A stretch of 64,000 nucleotides of DNA from DASXHD01 sp038239005 (GTDB lineage Bacteria > Myxococcota_A > Polyangia > Polyangiales > Polyangiaceae): NCBI GenBank assembly GCA_038239005.1, contig JBBSFE010000004.1, positions 62,001 to 126,000 on the forward strand, written 5' to 3'. The translations under genes were made by a program, and so were the position numbers. Below are positions 7,556 to 16,853 of this stretch, one piece after another. The notes below the pieces were generated by a model that was not told where the DNA came from, made no database searches, and saw only the letters and a list, made by a program, of their open reading frames with translations. Positions within the stretch are counted from its first letter, which is position 1. Each line of letters starts with the position of its first letter.

Positions 7556-8380
7556 GTGAGGCACGCATTTCTTTACCTTGCCGTTACCGCGTGCGTTGCA
7601 TGCGTCGGTGACGACAACATATCGACGCACGACGCCGCGTCCGACGTCACCACGACGCCCGACGCGAGCGTCGACGCGCCCATCGAAAGCAGTCCCGTCG
7701 TGGATGCAAGCGATGGCGGTGACGGAAACGTTGCGTTCTGCCAATCGCCCGCGAACACGAGCGCCGCGTTTTGCGCTGACTTCGAAACGGTTCTCAACCC
7801 GGGCGACAACTGGGATTTCGTGACGACCGTGGCGGGCACGCTCACGCTCGACTCGACAATCGCTGCGGCTGGCTCCGCTCGGTCGGCGCTCTTCTCGATG
7901 ACGAGCGCTTCGAATTCACACGTGCAGCTCTCGAAGACGATTCATCCCGGAGTGCTGAAATCGAAGGTGCTCATCGACTTCGATGCGTACTTCCAGTTTC
8001 CGTCATGGAACGGCTCGACCGACAACGACGAATTCATGACGTTCATCTTGTCGACGGGCGGCTCGGGTCCGTACTTCATCGACATCGAGCGCGCCGTGCA
8101 GTGGCAATCCACGAATGCCGGCAGTGCGACGAAGACGTTCGCGGACGTCAGCGCCGGAGCGTGGCACCATTTTTCGATCAGCTACAACGGGTCGACGGTG
8201 CCCGTCGGGTTCAACATCAACATCGACAGCACGGTGGCCGTCAACACGACGCTGCCGCAGTTCGGTACGCCGGCGCCAACGACGTTCGACACAGTCGACC
8301 TCAACGCGGATGCTGAAAACAGCAATACATCGCCCGCGACGCTCGTGCATTACGACAACATCGTCGTGCGGTTTCCGTGA
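7556..8380 (+). CDS. Putative lipoprotein with a beta-sandwich (LamG-like) region
   Basis: The 274-residue protein starts with GTG directly after the stop of the septknot-like gene, so the two are probably one operon. The N-terminus (MRHAFLYLAVTACVAC) is a short lipoprotein signal with Cys13 or Cys16 as the lipidation site, followed by an Asp/Ser/Thr-rich spacer to about residue 58. The rest, rich in Thr, Ser and Asn with alternating hydrophobic residues and conserved-looking FCADFE, HVQLSKTI, FDAYFQFP and WHHFSISYNG segments, resembles concanavalin-like/LamG beta-sandwich domains that bind carbohydrates or proteins. No catalytic motif is seen. It converges on the glycine-rich lipoprotein gene with a 3-base gap. 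Confidence 0.65.
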   Translation: MRHAFLYLAVTACVACVGDDNISTHDAASDVTTTPDASVDAPIESSPVVDASDGGDGNVAFCQSPANTSAAFCADFETVLNPGDNWDFVTTVAGTLTLDSTIAAAGSARSALFSMTSASNSHVQLSKTIHPGVLKSKVLIDFDAYFQFPSWNGSTDNDEFMTFILSTGGSGPYFIDIERAVQWQSTNAGSATKTFADVSAGAWHHFSISYNGSTVPVGFNINIDSTVAVNTTLPQFGTPAPTTFDTVDLNADAENSNTSPATLVHYDNIVVRFP

Positions 8381-8383
8381 TCC

Positions 8384-9847
8384 TCACTGCGCCGTCGAGA
8401 CGCCAATCGTCGTCGCGCCGGATGTCTGATTCGGACTTAAAATAGCGCCCGTTTGGATGTTTGGTGCGGTGACGGCGTTGAGGCGAATGCGGCCACCTGC
8501 GCCGCCGCCTCCGTTGGAGTTGCCAGCGCCAGGTTGAGGCGGGCCGCCGCCACTCGACGGTTCCGCGTTGCCTCCGTTGATGTTGTCTTTCGCGGCGCCG
8601 TTGCCGCCTTTGACGACGACGAGTGGCGTGAGCACGCTGCCGCCGCCGAGCGGAATCGAATCATCGAGGACGCTCGTTGCGCCGTTGTCGCCGGTGGTGT
8701 CGGCGCCGCCGCCGCCTTTCGCGACGAGCGCGCCATTCTGCGCGAGCTGCACGGCTGCCGCCTCGACGAGGATCGCACCGCCCGCGCCGCCGCCACCGCC
8801 GCTGTTGAACGAGAGACCACCGCAGCCCGACGCGTTGACGCCGGCCGCTGATGTTCCCGTTCCGATGCTCATCACTTCACCGGCAACGAGCTGAAGCGCG
8901 CCGCCACCACCACCGGCTGTTGCCGATTGACCATCGCCGCCGCCGCCGCCGCCAGAGCCGCCCATCATCGTCGTGAGATCTGCAGTGTCGTAAGCGGGAG
9001 TGCCGCCGGAGCCGCCGCCGAATGTCGTCGAGGTGCCGATGCCAGCGTTGCCGCCCGTGCCTCCGTGCGCGCCGCCACCGCCACCGCCACCGTGCCCACC
9101 GCTGCCGCTGTAGCCCGGGCCACCGCTGCCGCCGCCAGGACCTGCGCCCGCATCGCCGCTCTTGAATTGAGGCGATCCGATGCCGCCGCCGCCGCCCGCG
9201 AATCCACCAGCGCCACCGAAGCCCGCGGCGCAAAGCGTTCCCGAGAGATCCATCGGACGCACGTCGATGGCGTCCATGAGCGTCATCGTAGAGACCGCGA
9301 CGAGCGCACCACCACGTGTGCCGACGATCTTGAGCGTGGTCCCGGTGGGCACGGTGAGATCGTGGAAGACGAAGATGCCGGTCGATGCGGTTTGGCGATA
9401 CGCGATGCCGTGGTTCACCTCGGTTGCGGTAAAGAGCGTGTTGGCGTCGCGCACGCCGGCGGAGATCGCGCCTGTGTCCGTGTTGAGGATGACGGTGCCT
9501 GACGGAAGCGTCGTCGGCATCGTTCCGGCGATCGCGAAGTCGCTCGACATTACCGGCGCCGTCGGAACGACGAGCTTGCAGTGCGGCGTAGGCGAGGTTC
9601 CGCAACCGCCGGCGCAGGTCTTCGAGTCGAAGCCGCTGCCATCGGCTTTGCATGCTTTGAGAGTCGTCGCGTCAGCGCAGGTGTTTTGCGAGCTCGTGCA
9701 TCCCGAGCTCGTATCGCCTATCGGGACGTCGACCGTGGCGTCTTTCCCCGGCTGACCTGAGTCGTCACCGACCACGGTGGAGTCACCGACGCACGCGGCA
9801 ACGAAGACCAAAGCGATGGAGTAAGAAATCGGGCGCATGGGTCGCAT
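8384..9847 (-). CDS. Glycine-rich surface lipoprotein
   Basis: The 487-residue protein begins with a lipoprotein signal (SIALVFVAAC, Cys19 from the first ATG; a second ATG lies at 9838), then an Asp-rich spacer and a Cys-containing segment of six cysteines at about residues 50-91 that looks like a small disulphide domain. A beta-strand-rich part follows, and from about residue 205 the protein is dominated by Gly: long runs of GGAGG, GGGGGG and GGSGG interrupted by hydrophobic strands such as LVAGEVMSIG and AILVEAAAVQLAQNG. The alternation suggests a stacked beta-helix with Gly-rich loops on the cell surface. Similar proteins are common in Polyangia; function is unknown. Only 20 bases separate it from the divergent radical SAM gene. 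Confidence 0.7.
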   Translation of the reverse strand: MRPMRPISYSIALVFVAACVGDSTVVGDDSGQPGKDATVDVPIGDTSSGCTSSQNTCADATTLKACKADGSGFDSKTCAGGCGTSPTPHCKLVVPTAPVMSSDFAIAGTMPTTLPSGTVILNTDTGAISAGVRDANTLFTATEVNHGIAYRQTASTGIFVFHDLTVPTGTTLKIVGTRGGALVAVSTMTLMDAIDVRPMDLSGTLCAAGFGGAGGFAGGGGGIGSPQFKSGDAGAGPGGGSGGPGYSGSGGHGGGGGGGAHGGTGGNAGIGTSTTFGGGSGGTPAYDTADLTTMMGGSGGGGGGDGQSATAGGGGGALQLVAGEVMSIGTGTSAAGVNASGCGGLSFNSGGGGGAGGAILVEAAAVQLAQNGALVAKGGGGADTTGDNGATSVLDDSIPLGGGSVLTPLVVVKGGNGAAKDNINGGNAEPSSGGGPPQPGAGNSNGGGGAGGRIRLNAVTAPNIQTGAILSPNQTSGATTIGVSTAQ

Positions 9848-9867
9848 GTTACAGTGCGCGGTCTCGA

Positions 9868-12519
9868 ATGCTTCATCCGTACGCCGATTTCGTTCATCTC
9901 GTGCAGAAACCCGCCCGTTATTTGGGCGGAGAACACGGCGCGCGCCCCAAAGACTGGGCAGCCGTGCAGGCGCGCGTGTGCCTCGCGTTCCCCGACATTT
10001 ACGACATCGGCATGAGCCACCTCGGGTTCAAGATTCTCTACAAAATCTTGAACGACGATCCGCGAACGCTTGCCGAGCGTTGCTACGCGCCATGGATCGA
10101 CATGGAGGCCGAGCTTCGCGCACGTAAAGTGCCGCTCGTCACGCTCGAGAGCGCGCGCACGCTGCGTGAGTTCGACGTCGTTGGGTTCTCGCTTCAGTTC
10201 GAGCTCACCTACACCAACGTGCTGACGATGCTCGACCTCGGAGGCATTCCGCTCCGCTCGTGCGATCGCAAAGACGACGACCCACTCGTCATCGCGGGCG
10301 GGCCAACCGCAACGCATCCCGAGCCGCTCACGGCTTTCATCGATGCATTCGTCATCGGCGACGGCGAAGAGCGCGCAACCGAGATCGCACTTCGCTGGAC
10401 GGAGCTTCGCGCTCTCCCGCGCGCCGAGCGCATCGCCGAAATCGGCAAGCTTCGGGGCGTCTACGTGCCATCGCTGTATTCTACACGCGTCGATCCCGAC
10501 ACCGGCTTCGTCGTCGTCGAAGGTACCGTCGAGCGCAACCTCGTCGAAGAGCTCGACAAGTTTCCCTTTCCCGACGATGGCCCTGTCGGCGGCCCGGAAG
10601 CGATCTTCGACCGCATGTCGATCGAGATCGCGCGCGGCTGCACCGAAGGTTGCCGCTTCTGCCAAGCCGGGATGATTTATCGCCCCGTGCGCGAGCGCGA
10701 TCCGGAGAAGATCGTCGAGACGGTCGTGTCGGCCGTGAAGAAGAGCGGCTACGACGACGTCAGCCTCACGTCGCTATCGACCGCGGATTACTCGTGCATC
10801 GCGCCGCTCGTCCAGCGCGTCACCGAGCGACTCGCACCCGAGCGCGTCTCGCTCGGCGTGAGCTCGCTTCGCGCCTATGGGCTCGGCGAGCAAACGCTGG
10901 ACGACATGCAGCGCGTTCGCGCCAGCGGCATCACGTTCGCTCCCGAAGCGGGCAGCCAGCGCATGCGCGACGTCGTGAACAAGAACGTCACCGAAGAGCA
11001 GCTGATGGAAACGGCCGAGCGCGTGTTCTCGCGCAATTGGTCGAGCATGAAGCTCTACTTCATGATCGGCTTGCCGACGGAAACCGAAGAAGACGTTCGC
11101 GAGATCGTCCGCGTCGGCCAGCGCGCACGTGAGGTCGGCCGCCGCGTGAAGCGCGATCGCGGCGCGGGCCCGCCCACGGTCACGGTGAGCGTCTCGACGC
11201 ACGTACCGAAACCGCACACGCCGTTTCAGTGGTGCGCGATGGATCACAAAGACGCCGTGCGCGGCAAACAAGACTGGCTCAAAGAGGAAGCGCGCCAGAG
11301 TCGCGTCGAGCTCCGCATGCACGACTCGGACGGAAGCTGGCTCGAAGGCGTCTTTGCGCGCGGCGATCGCAGCCTGTGCGACGTCCTCGAGACGGCATAC
11401 CTCAACGGCGCGCGCTTCGACTCGTGGGACGATCAAATGAAGCTCGACGTCTGGGAGAAAGCATTCGCCGAGCACGGCGTCGAGCCCGCGATCTTCCTCG
11501 GAACGATTCCCGTGAGCGCGCGCCTTCCGTGGAGCCACATCGACGTCGGTCTCGAAGAAGGGTTCTTGCTCGCCGAGTATCGCAAGGCGCTGAAGAGCCG
11601 ACTTTCATTGCCGTGCGGAAAAGCCGCCGGAATGTTCGTGCACCATACGAACCTCGAAGACGCGTCGGCCGACGCTCGCAAGCTCGTTTGTTACGACTGC
11701 GGCGTCGCGTGCGATCTCTCCGCGATGCGCACCGAGCGCGAGAACTATCTCGTGAAGCTCGACGCCAAACGTCCGCGCGAGCCGAAGGAGCGCGTCGAAG
11801 TAAAGAAGGGCAAGCACCCGCCGCCGCGCATCGTCCAAGGTGAGCCGCGCCGATATCGGTTCGTGTTCACGAAGCTCGGGCCGTCGTCGTTTCTCTCGCA
11901 CCTCGACATGATTCGCGCGCTTCCGCGTGCGTTTCGGCGCGCGGGGTTGCCGATGTTTTATTCGTCTGGGTTTCACCCGAAGCCCGACATGACATTCTCG
12001 CCCGCGCTCTCGCTTGGTGTGATGAGCCTCGGCGAGATCGTCGACATCAAGCTCACGTGCGACGGCGACGCATCGACATGGCTCGACGCACTCAACGCGG
12101 GCGCGCCCGAAGGGCTTCGCTTCGTGTCGGGTCGCGCGCTCGGCCCGCAAGATCCGGCCGTGTCGAAAGTGGTCGACGTCGCACGCTACTCCGTGGCGAT
12201 CCCACGGAGCGCCATCGACGAGCGCGACGCTCGCGAGAAAATCGCAGTCGCCATGGCGGCCGAATCCCTCCCGCTCACGCGCACCATCGAGGGCATCGGC
12301 AAGAAGGTCGACGTTCGCAAATACCTTCGCGAAGCCGCCTTCGACGACGAGCGCGCACGCGCGGCCATCGCCGCAGCGGGTCTCGTGGGCGATCTCGCCG
12401 CGGTGTACATCGAGATCGCGATCACGCCGACCGGCAGCGCGAAAATCAGCGAGGCGATCGAAGTGCTCTTCGGAAAGAACGTTCCCGCAAAATCCGTCCG
12501 CGCGGCTCTCGTCGCCTGA
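9868..12519 (+). CDS. Radical SAM protein fused to a DUF2344 domain (TIGR03960-type)
   Basis: The 883-residue protein has three parts. Residues about 30-240 form a B12-binding-like Rossmann region (VCLAFPDIYDIGMSHLGF, VVGFSLQFELTYTNVLTML). Residues about 245-500 form the radical SAM core, with the cluster motif CTEGCRFC at Cys258, Cys262 and Cys265, a spacing of CxxxCxxC, and MIGLPTETEEDV. From about residue 665 there is a DUF2344 (TIGR03936) domain starting RYRFVFTKLGPSSFLSHLDMIRALPRAFRRAG. A CxxC pair (CYDCGVACDL) lies just before it. The TIGR03960 family is widespread and its reaction is not established; links to RNA modification have been suggested because DUF2344 often neighbours rng. 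It probably starts the operon with the two following genes, 12 bases upstream of the nuclease-like gene. Confidence 0.88.
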   Translation: MLHPYADFVHLVQKPARYLGGEHGARPKDWAAVQARVCLAFPDIYDIGMSHLGFKILYKILNDDPRTLAERCYAPWIDMEAELRARKVPLVTLESARTLREFDVVGFSLQFELTYTNVLTMLDLGGIPLRSCDRKDDDPLVIAGGPTATHPEPLTAFIDAFVIGDGEERATEIALRWTELRALPRAERIAEIGKLRGVYVPSLYSTRVDPDTGFVVVEGTVERNLVEELDKFPFPDDGPVGGPEAIFDRMSIEIARGCTEGCRFCQAGMIYRPVRERDPEKIVETVVSAVKKSGYDDVSLTSLSTADYSCIAPLVQRVTERLAPERVSLGVSSLRAYGLGEQTLDDMQRVRASGITFAPEAGSQRMRDVVNKNVTEEQLMETAERVFSRNWSSMKLYFMIGLPTETEEDVREIVRVGQRAREVGRRVKRDRGAGPPTVTVSVSTHVPKPHTPFQWCAMDHKDAVRGKQDWLKEEARQSRVELRMHDSDGSWLEGVFARGDRSLCDVLETAYLNGARFDSWDDQMKLDVWEKAFAEHGVEPAIFLGTIPVSARLPWSHIDVGLEEGFLLAEYRKALKSRLSLPCGKAAGMFVHHTNLEDASADARKLVCYDCGVACDLSAMRTERENYLVKLDAKRPREPKERVEVKKGKHPPPRIVQGEPRRYRFVFTKLGPSSFLSHLDMIRALPRAFRRAGLPMFYSSGFHPKPDMTFSPALSLGVMSLGEIVDIKLTCDGDASTWLDALNAGAPEGLRFVSGRALGPQDPAVSKVVDVARYSVAIPRSAIDERDAREKIAVAMAAESLPLTRTIEGIGKKVDVRKYLREAAFDDERARAAIAAAGLVGDLAAVYIEIAITPTGSAKISEAIEVLFGKNVPAKSVRAALVA

Positions 12520-12531
12520 TAGGTTTGGGAG

Positions 12532-13320
12532 GTGGATCGCATCGTCGTCGCGACGCTCAACATTTGGAATCGGATGGGGCCGTGGGAAGAGCGGCTCGTG
12601 GCGATCAAGAAAGAGATCGAGCGCAGCAAACCCGATATTTTGGGCCTCCAGGAGGTGCTCGTCATCCCGGAGCTCGAGTTCGATCAAGGCCGCGCGATCG
12701 CAGACGCGTTTGGTTATCACGTAGCGTACGGCCGCTCGCCCGACGGCAACCAATACTCGATCGGAAACGCAGTTCTCTCGCGCTGGCCGATCGCACGCAC
12801 GGTCGCGTTTGGGCTTCCCGGCACCGACGAACATCGCTCGCTCGTTTTTGCCGAAGTCGATTCGCCCGCCGGCAAGATTCCGTTTTTCTCGACGCACCTC
12901 AACTGGAAATTCGAAGAGAGCTCGGTGCGCCAGCTTCAGGTGCAGTGCATCGCGCGCTTCATCGACGCTAACGCTCCACGCGATGGGTTTCCGCCGATCT
13001 TGGTCGGCGACTTCAACGCCGACGTCGACTCGGACGAGATCCGATTTTTGCGCGGCGTGGGATCGCTCGGCGGCGCGAGCGTTCACTACCACGACGTCTA
13101 CGGGCACGTCGGCGCGCAGCCCGGCGTGACGTTCTCGCGCAAGAACGCATATGCGGCGCTCTTGCGAGAGCCCGATCGCCGCATCGATTACATCTTCGTT
13201 CGCGGCGGTGATGAGCGATTCCGAGGCGAGGCGCTCTCCGCGCGCGTTGCGTTCGATGTGCCCGTCGGCGAAGCGTTTCCGAGCGATCATTTCGGCGTCA
13301 TCGCCGAGCTCCGCACTTGA
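12532..13320 (+). CDS. Endonuclease/exonuclease/phosphatase (EEP) family protein
   Basis: The 262-residue protein has the EEP fold signatures: VATLNIWNR with the first metal-site Asn, DILGLQEV with the catalytic Glu, FFSTHLNW with a conserved His, LVGDFNADVDSDEI with the Asp/Asn pair, RRIDYIFV, and the terminal PSDHFGVIAEL with the catalytic Asp-His. This superfamily covers AP endonucleases, DNases, and phospholipid or inositol phosphatases; the residues visible show metal-dependent phosphoester hydrolysis but not the substrate. There is no signal peptide. The GTG start at 12532 directly overlaps a GGGAGG stretch, so initiation spacing is unusual. Its stop overlaps the TTG start of the permease gene (TTGA), indicating coupling. 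Confidence 0.85.
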   Translation: MDRIVVATLNIWNRMGPWEERLVAIKKEIERSKPDILGLQEVLVIPELEFDQGRAIADAFGYHVAYGRSPDGNQYSIGNAVLSRWPIARTVAFGLPGTDEHRSLVFAEVDSPAGKIPFFSTHLNWKFEESSVRQLQVQCIARFIDANAPRDGFPPILVGDFNADVDSDEIRFLRGVGSLGGASVHYHDVYGHVGAQPGVTFSRKNAYAALLREPDRRIDYIFVRGGDERFRGEALSARVAFDVPVGEAFPSDHFGVIAELRT

Positions 13321-14093
13321 GCCTCACGCTCTCCGCGAGCCTCTCAACAGCTGCGATGGTCGTGCTCTGCGGCGCCGCGGGGTTCGCAGGTTTCGTCGAC
13401 GCGATCGCGGGAGGCGGCGGGCTCGTCACGGTGCCGGCGTTGATGAGCGTGATTCCATCCCCGCACCTCGCGCTCGGCACGAACAAGGGTCAGGCCGTCT
13501 TCGGGGCGGTGTCGTCGGCGGTTGCGTTTTGGCGCGGAAAAGGCGTCGATCGCGAGCGTGCACCAGTCGCGTTCGTCTGTGGCGCCGCGGGTGCGATCCT
13601 CGGCGCGCTCCTTCAGCTTCGCGTGAAACCCGAGCCGCTCAAACCGATTGCGCTCGTGCTTTTGATTATCGCCGCCGCGATCGTCGCGCTTCGTCCGCTC
13701 CTCGTTCGCGGTGCCATCGAGCACACGACGTCAGCACCGCGTGCACGGCTCGCCGCAATTGCATTGACGATCGGTTGCTACGACGGCTTTTTCGGACCGG
13801 GCACGGGCTCGCTTCTCATCGTCGCGTTCGTGGCGTTTCACGGCGACACCATGACGCGCGCATCCGGCAACGCGAAGATCGTGAACCTCGCATCGAACCT
13901 CGCGTCGTTTTGCATCTTCGCGATCAAGGGAACCATCTTGTGGTCCGTTGCGCTTCCGATGGCCGCATGCAACGCGCTCGGTTCCGCGGTCGGTGCGCGC
14001 GTCGCGATGAAGCGTGGCGACGCCTTCGTACGCGTCGTCGTGCTGGTCGTCGTTGCGGCCCTCGTCGTCAAGCTCGGCTTGGACCTGATCTGA
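13317..14093 (+). CDS. TSUP (TauE/SafE) family permease
   Basis: The 258-residue protein is a polytopic membrane protein of the sulfite exporter TauE/SafE family. It shows the family's FAGFVDAIAGGGGLVTVPAL opening in the first half and the related IGCYDGFFGPGTGSLLIVAF in the second half, reflecting the internal duplication. About eight hydrophobic spans are visible. TSUP members move sulfur-containing or organic anions; the substrate is not known here. The TTG at 13317 overlaps the upstream stop (TTGA); an internal ATG at 13356 would remove the first hydrophobic residues and is less likely. It lies in one operon with the radical SAM and EEP genes and is followed at 16 bases by the PhnD-like gene. 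Confidence 0.85.
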   Translation: MSLTLSASLSTAAMVVLCGAAGFAGFVDAIAGGGGLVTVPALMSVIPSPHLALGTNKGQAVFGAVSSAVAFWRGKGVDRERAPVAFVCGAAGAILGALLQLRVKPEPLKPIALVLLIIAAAIVALRPLLVRGAIEHTTSAPRARLAAIALTIGCYDGFFGPGTGSLLIVAFVAFHGDTMTRASGNAKIVNLASNLASFCIFAIKGTILWSVALPMAACNALGSAVGARVAMKRGDAFVRVVVLVVVAALVVKLGLDLI

Positions 14094-14109
14094 TAGGCTC
14101 GGCCGCGAC

Positions 14110-14928
14110 ATGCAGACTGAGCTCTCCTTTGCCCTGACTTGGCAACGGAACAGCGAGCCGGTGGGCCCGGCGGTTGCGAAGCTCCTTCGCTGGCTCGGCA
14201 CGGAAATCGGAAGGTCGATCACGCCACGCGTCGCGCTTTCTTACGAAGAGCTCGTGCCGCTGTTCGAGCGAGGCGAAGTCGATTTCGCGTGGCTCCCGCC
14301 CATCACCTTCTTGCGGCTTCGCGCGAAGCGGCTCGTTCGCACGCTCGTCGTCAATCAACGTTACGGCTCGCGCACGTATCACGGCGTCATCGCCGTTCGC
14401 TCGAGCAGTCGTCACTACTCGCTCGATCGCTTGCGTGGCGCGCGCGCAGCGTGGGTCGATCCGCAAAGCACGACCGGTTACGTTTTGCCGCGCATCGATC
14501 TCGCCGCGCGCGGTGTCGACCCGCGCACGACGTTCATGGAGGAGCGTTTCTTGGGCTCGCACGAAGCCGCAGCGCGTGCGGTGTTCGAAGGTCGCAGCGA
14601 CGTGTTCGGCACCTTTGCGGAGTACGAAGGCGAACGCATCGTGCGCGCTGGGTTCTCGCGCACCGGCTCGGCCACCGATTGGCGCGTGATGTTTCGCGGG
14701 CGCGAGTCGCCGTCCGATGTGCTTGCCGTGCGCACATCGCTCGATGCCGAGCTGTGCATCGCGATGAAAACCGCGCTCGTGCGCGCGCTCTCGAACGAAG
14801 AGACGGCCGCGCTCGTTCGCGAAGTCTTGCACGTCGAGACGTTCGCCGACGCAGACGACGCACGCTATGCCGCGCTTGCCGATGCCGTCGAAACCGCGCG
14901 ACGCGACGGACTACTTCCTCACCTCTGA
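14110..14928 (+). CDS. PhnD-like phosphate/phosphonate-binding domain protein, cytoplasmic
   Basis: The 272-residue protein resembles periplasmic binding proteins of the PhnD group (PF12974): VALSYEELVPLFERGEVDFAWLPPITFLRL, YHGVIAVRSSS, LRGARAAWVDPQSTTGYVLPR, and an ALVRALSNEET end. Such proteins bind phosphonate, phosphite or related anions for ABC import. Unlike them it lacks any signal peptide or lipobox and starts directly with MQTELSFALTWQRN, so it should stay in the cytoplasm and may act as a sensor domain. There is no ABC permease or ATPase nearby. It may belong to the upstream operon. Its last ten bases overlap the convergent S41 protease gene. Confidence 0.7.
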   Translation: MQTELSFALTWQRNSEPVGPAVAKLLRWLGTEIGRSITPRVALSYEELVPLFERGEVDFAWLPPITFLRLRAKRLVRTLVVNQRYGSRTYHGVIAVRSSSRHYSLDRLRGARAAWVDPQSTTGYVLPRIDLAARGVDPRTTFMEERFLGSHEAAARAVFEGRSDVFGTFAEYEGERIVRAGFSRTGSATDWRVMFRGRESPSDVLAVRTSLDAELCIAMKTALVRALSNEETAALVREVLHVETFADADDARYAALADAVETARRDGLLPHL

Positions 14929-16808
14929 GTGCGCGATGCCGTTCGGCCCGGCGTGCGCCCATCGCCAAGGAGCGCGAGCGCGCGACACACGGCTTCTTCT
15001 TTGCACGGCCCGACATGACCCGCCGGTGATGGCCATGCGAACTGCGCGGCTTTCGTCGTCCATGCGCGATCGCGGACGTCCGGTCCTGTCCAGGTGGGCG
15101 GCGAGCGCGGCACCTTCGCTTCGCGGTCTCCGTCGGCTTCGTGGAATGGAAACGCGATCGCCGGTGTCAGCCCCACGCGTTGTACGGGCGAGCCATCGGG
15201 AAGCGAGAAGAGCAGCGTCGTCACGCGGAGGAGACCGACGTGCGCGTCGTCGTCGACGTATTCTTGAGCGCAGCCCTTGCCGTAGGTCGGCGTGCCGACC
15301 GACGGACCACGGCGATACGCAGCGAGCGCGCCAGCGAGCATTTCCGCGGCGCTCGCGGTGCCACCATTCACGAGCGTCGCGACCGGCCCGGTCCATTGTT
15401 CGTCGATCGCCGGCACAGGCGCGTGATCGGTCTCGACGGCGCCGCTGCGGCTTCGCATCGGAAAGAGTCGCGCGCCCGGCAAGAATGCGCCGAGCGTGTC
15501 GATGGCGCCTTCAGTCGAGCCGCCGCCGTCGTCGCGAAGATCGAGCACGATGCCGACGAGCTTGGGGTTATGTGCACGCGCGAGCGCTCGCGAGAAGAGC
15601 TCTCCGAGATCATCGTAGATGTCCGGGATCGTGACGAGCGCGACCTCACCGGAGCCAAACGGAATCGTTTCGGAGACGAGATCGAATGGGTGCGTCGAAC
15701 CGTTGCTCGGCGCGGGTCCTTCGGGATCGATGTGCACGACACGTGGCGCGCGATCGCCGTCACGCATCACGACGACATCGAACGCTTCGCCCGTGTCCGC
15801 CGCGGTGAGAGCAAGCTCGTCGAGCTGCTCCACGGCGAGGCCCGCGAGGAGCATGCCCGATACGTCCAAAATAACGTCGCCCACGGCGAGCGGCGCGAGC
15901 GGTGCGTCATCGATGCGGGCGCCGAGAAGCGTTCGCGTCGCGCGACCCCAAAGGCGCGAGGGCGCGTCTTCGTCGAGATCGACATCGTGCACGGCAGCTT
16001 CTTCACCATAGGGAGCCCATGCGCCGTGAGCGTCGACTTGCTCCACCCAGCCGCGCACCGCGGCAGCGAGCACGACTTCGCTCCACGCTTCGGCCGTCAT
16101 TTCGGGGAAATATCGATTGCGTGCAGCTTGCACGTATTTGTCCACGTGCGCACCGAGCGTGGACGTGAGCGTTCCTGCGCGATCCGCAAGCTCGTCGGTC
16201 AAACCCGTTGCCGTCATCACGACCGAGCCAGCATCGCGCGCCGCGACGTCGAGGGCGTCGGAGAGGGCGAGGTTCGCGTCACCGTGTGCGGTCTTCGCGC
16301 GCGCGTCGAATCGCACGCGCTCGCCATCCACCCACGCAGCGAGCTTTCGGCCGATGCGGAGCGCTGCAGCGCAATCGCTTCCGCGCGAAATGTCCGCGAG
16401 CAGCGCCGGTGCATCCGCATCGATCGCCGCGAATGGTGCGGCGTCAGGTGCGACGGCCCAGTTGCCGTGTGGGTCGAGCCAATCTTTGGTGGCCGCGCCG
16501 ATTTCCAAAGCCGTGGGCTCCGACGGAACGAACGCGAGCTCGGCGCGAACCTCTTTGACGATGGTGGCGGCATCGGCGCACTTCAGCGAAGCGAGCTTGC
16601 CCGTGGGCGCGTGAAGCGATGGGCTCTTGTCTTCGCCTTCTGACGGCGCCGCGGCTGCATCACGCACGTGCGCCGCGCTCGCGACAACCGCAAGCGCGGG
16701 CGACGCATGGGTGCCGCTTTTCAGCTCGTAGGCAAGCACGAGCCCGGCGACGACGCCGAGCGACACGCCAATCCCTACACGAAGCCGCATCCGCCGCCAG
16801 CGTAGCAA
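14919..16808 (-). CDS. S41-family (C-terminal processing) serine protease
   Basis: The 629-residue protein has an N-terminal membrane anchor (residues about 8-26, GIGVSLGVVAGLVLA) and an extended helical region of roughly 240 residues before a PDZ-like segment (PLAVGDVILDVSGMLLAGL). The peptidase core contains KLVGIVLDLRDDGGGST, the nucleophile Ser in NGGTASAAEMLAGAL and the general-base Lys in VGTPTYGKGCAQ, matching the Ser-Lys dyad of tail-specific proteases. It should act in the periplasm, cleaving C-termini of proteins. An extra C-terminal tail with two Cys (GPCKEEAVC) follows the core. It is longer than Prc/CtpA homologues because of the N-terminal part. Two Met codons (1 and 7) are both plausible starts. 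Confidence 0.82.
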   Translation of the reverse strand: MLRWRRMRLRVGIGVSLGVVAGLVLAYELKSGTHASPALAVVASAAHVRDAAAAPSEGEDKSPSLHAPTGKLASLKCADAATIVKEVRAELAFVPSEPTALEIGAATKDWLDPHGNWAVAPDAAPFAAIDADAPALLADISRGSDCAAALRIGRKLAAWVDGERVRFDARAKTAHGDANLALSDALDVAARDAGSVVMTATGLTDELADRAGTLTSTLGAHVDKYVQAARNRYFPEMTAEAWSEVVLAAAVRGWVEQVDAHGAWAPYGEEAAVHDVDLDEDAPSRLWGRATRTLLGARIDDAPLAPLAVGDVILDVSGMLLAGLAVEQLDELALTAADTGEAFDVVVMRDGDRAPRVVHIDPEGPAPSNGSTHPFDLVSETIPFGSGEVALVTIPDIYDDLGELFSRALARAHNPKLVGIVLDLRDDGGGSTEGAIDTLGAFLPGARLFPMRSRSGAVETDHAPVPAIDEQWTGPVATLVNGGTASAAEMLAGALAAYRRGPSVGTPTYGKGCAQEYVDDDAHVGLLRVTTLLFSLPDGSPVQRVGLTPAIAFPFHEADGDREAKVPRSPPTWTGPDVRDRAWTTKAAQFAWPSPAGHVGPCKEEAVCRALALLGDGRTPGRTASRTQR

Positions 16809-16853
16809 GCCGACGAGACCGTGGCACGTTATGCGTGGCCCTCGATTGAATTC

